Source: Gigaspora rosea (taxonomy: Eukaryota; Glomeromycota; Glomeromycetes; Diversisporales; Gigasporaceae). From it: DNA of 64,000 nucleotides. The position numbers and the translations under genes were made by a program. The notes beneath the pieces are model-generated. The model did no database searches. It saw only the letters and a program-made list of their open reading frames with translations, and was not told where the DNA came from. Positions 12,706 through 24,446 of this stretch are shown one piece after another; position 1 is the stretch's first letter, and the number at the start of each line of letters is the position of its first letter. The stretch lies in the NCBI GenBank assembly GCA_003550325.1, contig QKWP01000427.1:254520-318519 (forward strand). Reading direction: 5' to 3'.

Positions 12706-13458
12706 ATGATCATTCTATGTGGTTTGACAGAATTATTAAAATCATTATTTCTAAATACTTATTTACAATTAATAGTCGAACACACTTCTCATTCCGGTTC
12801 TGCTTACTTCACCGACACTTCAAAGACAATCAATTCACAAACAAGTTCACATCATAGACAGTTTATTTTACCGATAAGCTCATTTCGTAGAGTGTTAGTT
12901 TAGAATTAGGGTTAAGGTTAGTGTAATTTATAAGAAAAAACATTTCCATGAATGGTGAAAAATTGTCTACAAAATGAGCTTGCTGGTAATATAAACCTTC
13001 TATTAAATAAACTTGTATGCGAATAGATCGTTTGTAAAATAAATATGTTGGTAAATTGCTTGCCGTGAGTATAAAGATGATTTATTAATTGAAAATAAAA
13101 ATTATAAACATAAAATTCTAATTCATAAATAAATCTCTAAAGCTTATTTACAGTTAATTACCTAATACCTTCTTATTCGCATTAATTAAATCTGTGAATA
13201 TAAAAATGATTTATTGTCGTTAATCAGTAGAATTAAATTATGAACATAAAATACTAATCTATAAATACATATCTCTATACCTTTTCAATTAATTACCTAA
13301 TAATTTTTATTCGCATTAATTTAATATGTAAGTATAAAAATGATTATTAACATTAATCAGTGGAATTAAAAACATGAACATAAAATGCTAATTCATAAAT
13401 ACTTATCTCTAAAGCTTATTTACAATTAATTGACTAATTCCTTCTTATTCGCATTAAT

Positions 13459-13652
13459 TTAAGGGGAATTTACACATCGGGACCCAAATTTGAAAATAAT
13501 TATGAATGGGGACCCAACTTAAAAATACTTATTAATAAAGGCCTGATTTTCGAAAATATAACAATACAGGCCCAAGTAATTTTGCGTCGTGTCCATCATG
13601 CTTAAGCAGGATCTCAAGCCAATCATGATTTAACTTACTTGTACGTACCTTA
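13459..13652. mobile_element. Truncated TTAA-flanked element (copy 1)
   Basis: Carries the left terminus GGGGAATTTACACATCGGG and about 190 bp of the element complete at 16559-17407, then joins directly to the right flank (AATTTAATCTGTG). The right terminus and interior are missing. Confidence 0.7.
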
Positions 13653-14373
13653 ATTTAATCTGTGAATATAAAAAGATTTATTATCGTTAATCAGTCGAAT
13701 TAAAATTATAAACATATAATATTAATTCATAAATACGTTATCTCAATTAATTACCTAATTACCTAATACCTTTTTCATTCGCATTAATTTAATCTGTGGG
13801 TATAAAGATGCTGATTAACATTAATCAGTGGAATTAAAAAACATGAACATAAAATACTAGTTCATAAATACATAGCTCTATATACTTATATTCAATTGAT
13901 TATCTTATACCCTTTTTATTCGCATCAATTTAATCCGTGAGTATAAAGATAATTATTAATGTTAATCAGTGGAATTAAAATAATATATAAAATATCAATT
14001 CATAAATACTTATCTCTAAATACAGTTAATTAGTTTATCGAATTTTGTTAAAAAAGAGGTACAGTAGTTTTATGAGAGACGGTTTGGAAAAATTGGTTTT
14101 GCTGGCAATTAGAAATCAGGAGAAGTAGCTCATCGGGGGAGGGCAAAAAAAATACCACCAGCTTACCGCTAATACCATTAAATAATTTCATGCAAAATTA
14201 GTTGTTTGGTAAAATGCAGAAATGAGCCGTTAGATAGCAGAGATTTTTTTCATATTATTCTAGAAGCAATCTACCGATCTACAGATCTAAAAATCCTGTT
14301 TAAACAGGTTTGTTAATCTTGAATAACCTATTTTTAGATTGTTTTGATTTTGTGTAACAAAATAGTTTTTGCC

Positions 14374-14374
14374 N
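14374..14374. other. Ambiguous base at the junction of the two tandem copies
   Basis: The only N in the window lies exactly where copy 1 ends and copy 2 starts, so it is probably an assembly join. Confidence 0.9.
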
Positions 14375-15611
14375 AATTTAGATTCAGGAATATAACTAAT
14401 ATTAAATCGCATTGTTTTACATTTCATACATAAATCACTTCTAGGAGAAAGAAATTTAATTTCAGGAAGATATAATTTCCAAATATTAATAAAACTAGTT
14501 GAGCTAATTATATAATCAGGGTTTTCAATAAATGAAGACATATATAAACGAAATAAACTTAAATAGCTTTCAGTTACTGGAAGAAAAATTATAATTTTTG
14601 TTTCTTTTTCAAAATGTCGACCTAAAATAATAAAATTAATATTAGTATTAATTTAATAAATAATTAAAAATTTAAATTTTATACCAGGAGAAGGAAGTCC
14701 ATGAATATTAGCATAATTTGAAATAAAGGTTAAAATATGTAAAATGTTATGATATAACCTCTGGGCATGTATTAGACCCCGGGTCTTGTATATAAACTTT
14801 TATAGTACTATTTTGAATAGTATAATTGTAAAATTTTATGAATTCTTTATATTAGTATTGTTAAAACAATAGTCATATAAAAAATTCATAAAATTTTATA
14901 ATTACACTAATTTAAAAAAAATGCTATTGTTATATATAATATTATTACTGCATTAAATTAGTATCATAGAATTTGATAAATCTGCATATTACGATTTCTT
15001 TATAATAGTAATGTAATATGCAAATTCATAAATTTTATTGTTGTGCTAATTCAAAAATGAAAATGCAATGATGAACCAAGCATAGCCACAAGATCATTTA
15101 CGAAGTATAAATTATTTAATATACATGTGATTTAAAATAATTTACCAATCCTGTATATATTACATAAACGATTTTGATGGTTATGCTAGAACAGTTAAAG
15201 ATAGTTGTCACTTTACTTAACATAGTTAGACCAACTATTGCAGCATAAAGTTTATACTACTGTTTTTGATCATAGAATTGATAAATTCTCATGTCTTCAC
15301 AATAGTAATATCGATATACAGAATATAATTTTATGACTGCGCTAATTCAAAAACAGCAAGCCATTGTTCTATATAAGATAGTTTCTGCTTTGATTACAGA
15401 ATTTTATAAACTCTGCATACTGTATTTACTATTGTCTTCACGATGGCTATACCGGTAAACTCTGCATTTTACCATTGTCTCCATGATGGTTATAAACTTT
15501 GCATATTTACCATTGTCTTCACAATTGGTTAAACTCTGCATATTCATCATTGTCTTCACAATGGTTAAAACTCTGCATATTTACCATTGTCTTCATACTG
15601 GTATTACCAGT

Positions 15612-15809
15612 TCATTGTTGTGTACTTACTGTAAATGACGCAGCCAGGACGGCCCCCAAAGTGCGGGTCACGAGTCTGCCAAGCCACGTAGAAGAATCAT
15701 GTAAATGAAATGCAAGAGCAAAAGTTAGTTTTTCATTAAACATTTGCACAGCATATCGAACAAATGTTGGATAATTTTTGCTTTCACGCAATCCTAGCAT
15801 ATCATTCAC
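15612..15809 (-). pseudogene. Unidentified exon-like frame, copy 2 (65 aa)
   Basis: A frame beginning MNDMLGLRESKNYPTFVRYA and containing FNEKLTFALAFHLHDSS and LVTRTLGAVLAASF ends at a GTAAGT-like donor. It has higher G+C and more even codon use than the sequence around it, suggesting an exon captured from a gene. The hydrophobic GAVLAASFTV could be part of a membrane or signal segment. I do not recognise the family. No neighbouring exon could be found on either side, so it cannot be expressed as a complete protein from here. Confidence 0.35.
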
Positions 15810-16558
15810 ATGATCATTCTATGTGGTTTGACAGACTTATTAAAATCATTATTTCTAAATACTTATTTACAATTAATAGTCGAACACACTTCTCATTCCG
15901 GTTCTGCTTACTTCACCGACACAATCAATTCACAAACAAGTTCACATCATAGACAGTTTATTTTACCGATAAGCTCATTTCGTAGAGGGTTAGTTTAGAA
16001 TTAGGGTTAAGGTTAGTGTAATTTATAAGAAAAAAACATTTCCATGAATGGTGAAAAATTGTCTACAAAATGAGCTTGCTGGTAATATAAACCTTCTATT
16101 AAATAAACTTGTATGCGAATAGATTGTTTGTAAAATAAATATGTTGGTAAATTGCTTGCCGTGAGTATAAAGATGATTTATTAATTGAAAATAAAAATTA
16201 TAAACATAAAATGCTAATTCATAAATAAATCTCTAAAGCTTATTTACAGTTAAATCCTAATACCTTCTTATTCGCATTAATTAAATCTGTGAATATAAAA
16301 ATGATTTATTGTCGTTAATCAGTAGAATTAAAATTATGAACATAAAATACTAATCTATAAATACATATCTCTATACCTTTTCAATTAATTACCTAATAAT
16401 TTTCATTCGCATTAATTTAATATGTAAGTATAAAAATGATTATTAACATTAATCAGTGGAATTAAAAACATGAACATAAAATGCTAATTCATAAATACTT
16501 ATCTCTAAAGCTTATTTACAATTAATTGACTAATTCCTTCTTATTCGCATTAATTTAA

Positions 16559-17407
16559 GGGGAATTTACACATCGGGACCCAAATTTGAAAATAATTATG
16601 AATGGGGACCCAACTTAAAAATACTTATTAATAAAGGCCTGATTTTCGAAAATATAACAATACGGGCCCAAGTAATTTTGCGTCGTGTCCATCATGCTTA
16701 AGCAGGATCTCAAGCCAATCATGATTTAACTTACTTGTTGTACGTAACTCAAATTTTACTTCCAGTGCTCGTCGTTACTACAAATTAACAAATGTAAATT
16801 AGCATTCATATATTCAATATATTGTATAAAATACAAGGCACTTATCTCTTACCGGTAGTAAATTTCTTTCGTCTCGATTTTTCTAACAATTTGCTTATAA
16901 AATCATCATTTTCGATTGTAAATATTATCATTATGCCAAACATATTACAAATTGGGATGACATTATTAAAATGGAAAGAGTCCTCACCAGAAGATCAAAA
17001 TACTTGCGGAAAATATGGTGTAAAAGGCCATAATATACGCACTTGTAATCGAAGACGACAATGATTAATGGAAAATTGCATTCGTATATACGCTGCCTTT
17101 ATGCTTACATCTAAAAATTACATTGAAATGTTTCGTTAATTCAATGTAACGATCTTTTTTTAAAATGAAATTGTATAATTATTATTCTTTTTACATATTT
17201 CTTTAAAAAAAAAACTAAATAACATATTACAAATAAAAATTGATACCGTTTTAACCACGTTGCAATATTATGGCGAAACGATCCCGTGATTACATTAGGG
17301 CCCGTATTCGTAATATTTTCAAAAATTAGGCCTTTAAATAAATATTTTTAAGTTGGGCCCTCATTCATAATTATTTTCAAATTTGGGTCCCAATGTGTAA
17401 ATTACCC
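16559..17407 (+). mobile_element. piggyBac-like element, TTAA-flanked, non-autonomous
   Basis: TTAA precedes GGGGAATTTACACAT (16555-16558) and follows ATGTGTAAATTACCC (17408-17411). The termini are inverted repeats of about 80 bp sharing GGGACCCAAATTTGAAAAT and AATTATGAATG. TTAA target sites are typical of piggyBac elements. Inside, a + strand frame (16822-17064) ends in CGKYGVKGHNIRTCNRR, a CCHC zinc-knuckle-like motif with the second Cys changed to Tyr, possibly a transposase C-terminal remnant. Related right-end sequence recurs at about 23610-23715. Confidence 0.65.
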
Positions 17408-18146
17408 TTAATTTAATCTGTGAATATAAAAAGATTTATTATCGTTAATCAGTCGAATTAAAATTATAAACATATAATATTAATTCATAAATACGTATCT
17501 CAATTAATTACCTAATTACCTAATACCTTTTTCATTCGCATTAATTTAATCTGTGGGTATAAAGATGGTGATTAACATTAATCAGTGGAATTAAAAAACA
17601 TGAACATAAAATACTAGTTCATAAATACATAGCTCTATATACTTATATTCAATTGATTATCTTATACCCTTTTTATTCGCATCAATTTAATCTGTGAGTA
17701 TAAAGATAATTATTAATGTTAATCAGTGGAATTAAAATAATATATAAAATATCAATTCATAAATACTTATCTCTAAATACAGTTAATTAGTTTATCGAAT
17801 TTTGTTAAAAAAGAGGTACAGTAGTTTTATGAGAGACGGTTTGGAAAAATTGGTTTTGCTGGCAATTAGAAATCAGGAGAAGTAGCTCATCGGGGGAGGG
17901 CAAAAAAAATACCACCAGCTTACCGCTAATACCATCAAATAATTTCATGCAAAATTAGTTGTTTGGTAAAATGCAGAAATGAGCCGTTAGATAGCAGAGA
18001 TTTTTTTCATATTATTCTAGAAGCAATCTACCGATCTACAGATCTAAAAATCCTGTTTAAACAGGTTTGTTAATCTTGAATAAACTATTTTTAGATTGTT
18101 TTGATTTTGTGTAACAAAATAGTTTTTGCCAAAACCCGTGATTTAC

Positions 18147-18173
18147 CTGGTTTCTACTTTTGAGGGCCCATAT
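18147..18173 (-). repeat. TIR-like 27-mer, inverted partner of 6065-6091
   Basis: CTGGTTTCTACTTTTGAGGG, followed by CCCATAT, is the reverse complement of the segment at 6065-6091. Confidence 0.45.
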
Positions 18174-18837
18174 GATCTTCAATGTTTGCAACGTTATAAA
18201 TTTATAGTACTGCACCAGTGATATGCCACTTGCGCCAGCTGCCCTACTCAAATTGCGTTTATTGCGATTTTTTTTAGATACATGAATTCGATTTTATAGT
18301 TTTTATTTAAACATTTTATGGTTACTATAGCAAGTTAAGTGATGTGCATCCACAAAATCTTGTATATGATTAGACAACATGCCAAACGCATCAAAACGCG
18401 AATTTCTGCACTTAAGCATCACGATATACATCACATAGACTATACCAGGAACGAAATGCAACGAAGCGTATGGTTATCTGAAGAGTGAAATGTGTGTACA
18501 AATACTGGCCACTGATTAGTTATAACCCTAAATGATTAATTCACTCGTTTATAACTCTATTTATTTAAGCTCTACATGTATAAAAGTTATACGTATCAAA
18601 CCAGTTTTTATAACTTATCCATACTTGTCTTTGTGTATACAAGGTTTTTATCAGGTTTTTGTGAATCTTTATTTGAACTTTTCGACCAGTTAATTTTGAT
18701 AAAACTTTGTGGCTGTGTATAGCTTATATCTTTGTCAATCAATTTAAGAATGGTATAAACTTGTTTATTTCACGCTATCTTGAAATAAATGTAATACAAA
18801 AAAGGGTTATATTGCGTTATAGTTCAGTTTGAACTAG
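18174..18837. other. Intergenic, nothing recognised
   Basis: No coding frame, repeat or RNA signal could be supported. The 64-codon frame at 18057-18251 crosses two repeat boundaries and is taken as chance. Confidence 0.4.
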
Positions 18838-19016
18838 CACTAGTGATGCAGGCGTAACTGTCCTAATTAGAGATGTGATCCGTTATCCGTTTTCATCCGT
18901 TTTTATATTAAAATCCGCGGATATCCGCGGATTTTAATATGAAAACGGATGGAAACGGATAACGGATCACATCTCTAGTCCTAATGATGGTTACTGCAAA
19001 ACCGAATGAATCCCAA
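18838..19016. mobile_element. MITE family GTGATGCAGGCG, interrupted by another MITE
   Basis: TAGTGATGCAGGCG at 18840 matches the left end of the complete element at 57457-57566. This copy is split by the insertion at 18868-18977 and its right end is poorly preserved. Confidence 0.5.
18868..18977. mobile_element. Perfect-palindrome hAT-type MITE (110 bp)
   Basis: A near-perfect inverted repeat with ends TAGAGATGTGATCCGTTATC and centre ATCCGCGGATATCCGCGGAT. The 8-bp direct repeat GTCCTAAT flanks it at 18860-18867 and 18978-18985, the hAT target-duplication length. Confidence 0.85.
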
Positions 19017-19445
19017 ATGCTGTATGAATTCCGAATGATGTATCTATCAATATGATTGTATGGCCATACTTATATTTATCGTACAAACTCTTATGATTTG
19101 TTATTTTATGTGCGTTATTTTGCAAGCACAACAAACTCACACACTCAGCCAACCACAACTTGTAAACATGTTCATAAATTGCACAACAACATCGATATTA
19201 GATCATGCGTTTATAATTATCAACACATTTGTTCTGTCGTATTAAATGATTGGCTGCAACGTGCCGCTGCGTGCCACAAGACAGCCAATCATTTACTCCT
19301 AAAGAACGTGCATGACCAATTTCTTAATCTTTATCATTTAGTTTTAAAAATCATCAAATCAAAAAGAATATCTTAATTATCTGACCGAGCTATTAATTAA
19401 TAATTTACGTTCCTGGTTTCGCGTGACAGCGTCGTGCAGCTACCT
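19017..19445. other. Intergenic with a short hairpin
   Basis: AAATGATTGGCTG near 19245 pairs with CAGCCAATCATTT near 19282. The frames of 61 and 106 codons here overlap each other and run through the hairpin; I do not regard them as genes. Confidence 0.4.
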
Positions 19446-19828
19446 TATAAATACTTGTGTAACGTCGATCCCGGATTCGAATGTCCCTACGCTTTATTTT
19501 TAATTTATATTTTTAAAAAAAAACAGTTGTTTTTTTAAAAAAAAAAGTTTTTTTTTAAAAAAATAATTTTTCAAAACAATAGAATTAAATTAAGCTTGAA
19601 CAAGTTTAGGAAAAATTTATTTCAATTATTGAATCAATATAATAGTAATTATTCAATAAATACAAATATTTAAGAAATACAAAAGAACAAACGTATTTTA
19701 GACAAAATTTGTAACGCAGTTATAATAAATTAATAAGTTCAATTTAAATTTCTACCAATCTTTTTCTAAGTACAAACAGTACAAACAAAAATCACATATC
19801 GTTATTTTTACAGAATTTTTAACCTTTG

Positions 19829-20526
19829 ACAGGATTTATATCAGACGCTTGATCAGGACTCTTCAGCCCAAATCTTGAGTCCAATAATCACCAGAACGCC
19901 CAACACCCAAATCCCTGAAATCAGGGTTTAAAATATTTGCTCTATGAGGCGGAGAATTCATCCACCTATAGTAATTAATAAAATAATTATTGTTATTAAA
20001 AAATACTAATAAAATACAGTAGTACTAAATGAAATAATAATAATAATTTACCCATTCATAGACGAATCCTCATTTTCATATCCTGAACCTATATTTTCAC
20101 CAATAGCTCTCGCACTCTAATCATAACCAGAATTAGTAATTCTGGTTGCAAAATCACCATCTTCATCATCATGACTTAATTCGCCAGATTCCTCCATTCT
20201 CTCCGAATGACGTTGAGCTGTACCAATAAGAAGACTGAAAAATATTATTTTTATAGTTATTAAAAAAACTATATTAGCATATATAATTAAATATTATATA
20301 TATATATATTTTTTTTAATATATATATATATATATTGCAATCTGATGTATAAAATTATTAAAATTTACCTATTTAACTGAAGTGGAGGGTCTACGCCATT
20401 ATCACTACGTGCAGAATTAACTAGACTAAGCATATAATTTAGATCCAGATCATCCCCACAAACAATGTTAAAAAATAAAATTGCATTGACAATTAAAAAG
20501 ACACCTAAAGATTTAATTGCTACCAT
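19829..20526 (-). pseudogene. CAP-domain secreted protein pseudogene
   Basis: Same three-exon layout as the intact copy at 34321-35009: exon 1 20369..20526 with signal peptide, exon 2 20052..20234, exon 3 from 19975. Two lesions are visible. Exon 2 has an in-frame TAG just after ITNSGYD, with a 6-bp insertion, where the intact copy reads GYDWNAIGENI. Exon 3 has lost about 24 bp around the position of GRTFEESD, changing the C-terminus. The CAP core WMNSPPHRANILNP is still readable. Confidence 0.8.
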
Positions 20527-20634
20527 TTTATTTTATTATATATATATATATATATTTGATAATGAGGTATTAATTTATACTTTGGATATAAATCAAGAAA
20601 ATTTAAAAGAATCCTAGAACAAATTGTTGAGAGG

Positions 20635-21185
20635 TGTCACGGTTCGGGGAGAGCTTAATGATGATATTGCCTAATTTAGCTTTGAACTGCGAACACAAAA
20701 TTGATAAAAGGAGAATATAAATTTATTAAAGGAAAGCAAGCTTTATTGTATATTTATATATGCGTAAATTCCTCTTTTGCACTCCAGCGGGAATTATCCT
20801 TTAAATACATTATCCTCTTCAACAATTCTCACGGTAAAAATGAAATAACTCAAGTGTGAGTTTACAGATTATGAAGTAATTTTAATGTGAAAATTAAGTA
20901 ATAGGTCTAAACGTTCATTAAATGTAATCATGTGAAGAAAGGTAAGGGTTAATACGTAAGGGAAATAAAAATGAAGTAATGGTTCGCGGAAAAATGTAGT
21001 AATCGAACCGGGTAATGTACGATCATCAAAATGTAGTAATCGGAGCCGGGTAACGTACGATCATCAAAATGTAGTAATAGAAGCCGGGTAACCGTACGAT
21101 CATCAAAATGAGGCAATTGGTCGGAAGTTACTTCGTATGATGATTAGATCGGTAAATTTTGTCAAGTGACAAATTTCCCGTGACA
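20635..21185. mobile_element. Solo LTR (551 bp)
   Basis: Starts TGTCACGG and ends CCGTGACA (TG...CA with an 8-bp inverted repeat), flanked by GAGG at 20631-20634 and 21186-21189. The equivalent site in the second copy (near 35113) is empty and continuous. No internal retrotransposon coding is present. Ends of this type are common in Ty3/gypsy LTRs. Confidence 0.75.
20985..21112. repeat. Tandem repeat within the LTR, three units of about 38 bp
   Basis: AAAATGTAGTAATCG, then CGGGTAATGTACGATCATC, repeated three times with small changes. Possibly part of the LTR regulatory region. Confidence 0.8.
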
Positions 21186-21925
21186 GAGGAAAGAAATTGT
21201 ATTGATCAAAGGATTATGCTTTTTGATAATGTTAGAAATAATGCACTCTCAACAGCGTTTTAAGTCTATCAAAGACTTAAAATAAATCGAGAAAAATGTT
21301 TCAGGAGAACATTTTATACTTTCAGAGGAATTCTTGATGTAATATTACCGGTAACTGTTGTTATATAAGTATATACCGTACACATGTTACATATTTTTAA
21401 CAAAATTGAGATTAAAAGCGAACCTAATATAAAGCTTATATTAATTAACCAGACAGATCTTGCATTCAATTAAACATTAATCATATAAATAGGGGAATAC
21501 CAGTGTAACAAATAAAATAATTTATAACTCCGAATTTTATAACATTTTTAAACATTAATTTAGTATTGTAGTTAAAACGAATTATTGTTTTTTAGTATGA
21601 AAAAGGGAAAAAGAGAAAAGTTCAATTATTAATATAAACATATCTGATATTGAAATAAATCAAAAATTTTATGCAGCTTCAGAATTTGGGAACTCCAAAA
21701 AGTAAACTACAATAACAAAATGGAATTGAATGTATGCATAACGATAATTAACGATAATGATACGTTACTGTAAGTGTCATTTGGCTATGCTTGTCATACT
21801 GAGCATGTTATTTAACCGAATAACGGGAATATGGAAAAGAACCAGATTTTCTGATAAAAACTTATTGTAAAATCGGCGTAGTTCTAAGCAGTCAGAATTT
21901 TTCATTCATTGACTAATTCTACTTA

Positions 21926-22498
21926 TTCTAAAATATAACATTAAAAAATGATTGATGTGGTCTGTGAATTAGTCGTTATGATGAAGATTTATAATAAGAA
22001 AAAAACTATTCTTAGGTTTAATAAGTTTAAATTATAGTAGCTTCATTTATACTGCAGTATTAATCACTTACGAGAGTTAACAAAGGTAGTACCTCGATCC
22101 TATTCTTTAATTAAAGGCCATCAAATCGAATCTGAATACTACTTTGTATATAACTTGAATCTGAACGAATCTGGATTCAATTATTCAATCCGTATTCTAT
22201 ATAAACGTTAGTACGATGGGTGGCACTTCGTGTCATCCATGTTGCTCAGTACACTTGGTCGGTGTTGGCAATGTTTTGCGGCCAATTTTTTTAGCAATTG
22301 GTTGGCAAACGGCCAACGGCCAATTTGCTAATATTTAAATTTCGGTTAAAAATTTCTAACGTACACAATTTTAAAAAAGACTATACTGTATTAGATTGCT
22401 TGTTACGATTTTATTATAAGGCATTAATAAAAATTATAAGGTATTAATATTTATTTTTTTTTAACAAATAAATAGTATTTGAGGCTTAAATACAGTTA
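21926..22498. other. Intergenic, nothing recognised
   Basis: No gene. A repeated GAATCTGAAT/GAATCTGGATT theme occurs near 22120-22190. Confidence 0.35.
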
Positions 22499-22500
22499 AT

Positions 22501-23284
22501 ACAGTCGTCCCTCTCTATAATCACCAAGTCCGTCGCACCCTATTTTGGTGATTGTAAAGAGGTGTGACTATAAATAAAATACCTCATTATGGTCATCTAT
22601 AGGCGAAATGTGGAGTGCTTCCATCTAAAACTTTTTTCTTACTAAGTTAACGATACATGCCCACTAATTGAAAGTTGTAGAGCTCGTCGAGACGCAGCTA
22701 ACGGTAGTTAGATCATTTAAATCGGCCCAGTGGATGGCGAGATATCGTCGAAAAACGATTGGCCGACTATATAAAATCTCTATGTAAACAATATTTGTTT
22801 ACATAAGAGATTTTATATAGTCGGCCAATCGTTTTTCGACGATATCTCGCCATCCACTGGGCCGATTTGGATGATCTAACCACCGTTAGATTCGTCTCGA
22901 CGAGCTCTACAACTTTCAATTAGTGGATATGTATCATTAACTTAGTAAGGAAAAGGTTTTAGATGGAAGCACTCCACATTTCGCCTATAGGATCACTCTC
23001 AAATTGACAGGCGGATTATCAATTAATAGATAATTTTAAATATACGTGAATATGGAAATTGGCCAATCAGATTATATAATCCATATTTATTTAAAAATTG
23101 GTGACTATAATGAGGGTTTTTTATTAATAAAATTGTTAAAAAATCAAAATTTCATGGCGATAGTGATTATAAGCGATTTGTGACTATAATGAGGTTTTTT
23201 TACTATGTTTGAGTCCATCGCGCAAAATCAGGTGCTTAAATAGAGGTGTGACTATATGGGGTGTGACTATAGGGAGGTCTGACT
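22501..23284. mobile_element. pogo/Tc1-like TIR element with nested palindrome
   Basis: The left end ACAGTCGTCCCTCTCTATAA, followed by TCACC, is inverted at the right as GTGACTATAGGGAGGTCTGACT. Inside are repeated GTGACTATA(ATGAGG) motifs. The 384-bp palindrome at 22602-22985 is inserted in it. A second related end (GTCGTCCTCCCATATAATCAC) starts at once at about 23287 and fades near 23400. A further degraded relative is at about 29140-29240. Confidence 0.55.
22602..22985. mobile_element. Long palindromic element (arms about 185 bp)
   Basis: GGCGAAATGTGGAGTGCTTC at the left is mirrored by GAAGCACTCCACATTTCGCC at the right. The arms are nearly perfect through GCCCAGTGGATGGCGAGATA and TTATATAGTCGGCC. 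It contains CTCGTCGAGACG, part of a motif shared with other palindromes here. Confidence 0.75.
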
Positions 23285-23449
23285 GAGTCGTCCTCCCATA
23301 TAATCACATAGTTGGGCACATACCACTCTGGTGATTATAAAGAAGTGTGATTTTACAAAGGTTACATCTATATAATCACAGCTTATATTAAAAATAAATA
23401 ATGTGATTTAATAGAGGTAAAAATAAAATATGTTATTTATTTATTAGTG

Positions 23450-23720
23450 AAAACTACGGGCACAATATTTAGCACAATATGGCCTGAATTAAGGTTAGAG
23501 TTTGTTATTGTGTGCAATATTTTGGTGAAATGATCTCATGATTACATTATTAGACCCATATTTGTAATATTTGCAATATTTAGCACAATACGGCCTGAAT
23601 TAAGGTTAGAGTTTGTTCTTGTGTGCAATATTATGGTGAAACGATCTCATGATTACATTAGGCCCATGTTTAAGATAGGCCCTCATTCATAATTATTTTC
23701 AAATTTGGGTCCTGATATTA
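23450..23720. repeat. Relative of the TTAA-flanked element, internally repeated
   Basis: CACAATATTTAGCACAATA and GGCCTGAATTAAGGTTAGAG occur twice, 120 bp apart. The end, TCATTCATAATTATTTTCAA then ATTTGGGTCC, matches the right terminus of the element at 16559-17407. Confidence 0.6.
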
Positions 23721-24094
23721 AATCCCCCAATGACATAAAATAAGGCATGAGCGTTCCGAATTAATGTGCGCACTTTCTTTCTATAAGTGCATTTTCTACA
23801 TCAGGAAATTTTATGTATAGATATTAATCGATATATAACAGTTAATCGTTTTATATCAATTAAAAAATAATGATATATAAGGTAATGGGACCTATTGTTA
23901 GAAATGATCCTATTGTTAGAAATCTTTTATTTTTTATCACAACACACTATAAAACACAAATTTTTTCAAACAATTCATGTGAAATACAAATATATAAGTA
24001 GAATATATCATATTGCATAAAATGAACCATATGTATATCCATAGAACCATATTTACCACTCTAGAAACTTTTGAAACAATTACAAAAGACAAAT

Positions 24095-24446
24095 AGGCTA
24101 ATTTACAAATTTGATAATAAGTTTTGATCTACTGATCCATTTTGAATGATTTTGCTACCAAAATGTTTGTCTCAACGAGACAATTCTAATAAGCCCAAAA
24201 TCGTTAAAATCTGATCACAGGATCTCAAGATTGTTATGATTTTGTACTATTTTATTAGTAATTTTAAATTACTATATATTTACTAATGAAATAGTACAAA
24301 ATCGTAACGATCTTTGGATCCTGTGATCAGATTTTAACAATTTTGTGCTTATTAGAATCGTCTCATCGAGACAAACATTTTGGTAGCAAAAACATTCAAA
24401 ATGGATCAGTGGATCAAAACCTATCATCAAATTTGTAAATTAGCTT
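24095..24446. mobile_element. Long palindromic element (about 350 bp)
   Basis: GGCTAATTTACAAATTTG at the left pairs with CAAATTTGTAAATTAGCT at the right. The arms include GATCCTGTGATCAGATTTTA and the motif GTCTCATCGAGACAAACATT, with an AT-rich loop near 24265. Confidence 0.8.

Larger units (their letters stand above)
11271..14373. repeat. Tandem duplication, copy 1 (3.1 kb)
   Basis: The unit begins AATTTAGATTCAGGAATATA and ends at ...AATAGTTTTTGCC just before the single N at 14374. It matches 14375-18128 almost base for base, with scattered point changes and small indels, apart from a stretch of about 650 bp present only in copy 2. It spans the 5' part of the pseudogene at 11271-11650, a minisatellite, an unknown exon-like frame and a truncated TTAA element. 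Confidence 0.9.
14375..18128. repeat. Tandem duplication, copy 2 (3.75 kb)
   Basis: Near-identical to 11271-14373, with about 650 bp more because it keeps the complete TTAA element at 16559-17407. It includes the pseudogene fragment at 14287-14770 (with IWKLY and LSPRSDLCMKCKTMRF). Confidence 0.9.
19446..21925. repeat. Dispersed duplication, copy A (partner 33916-36106)
   Basis: Runs from ACTTGTGTAACGTCGATCCC to CATTGACTAATTCTACT, matching the second copy with few differences. Copy A holds a broken CAP gene and a solo LTR; copy B holds an intact CAP gene and a different insertion of about 207 bp. Confidence 0.85.
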
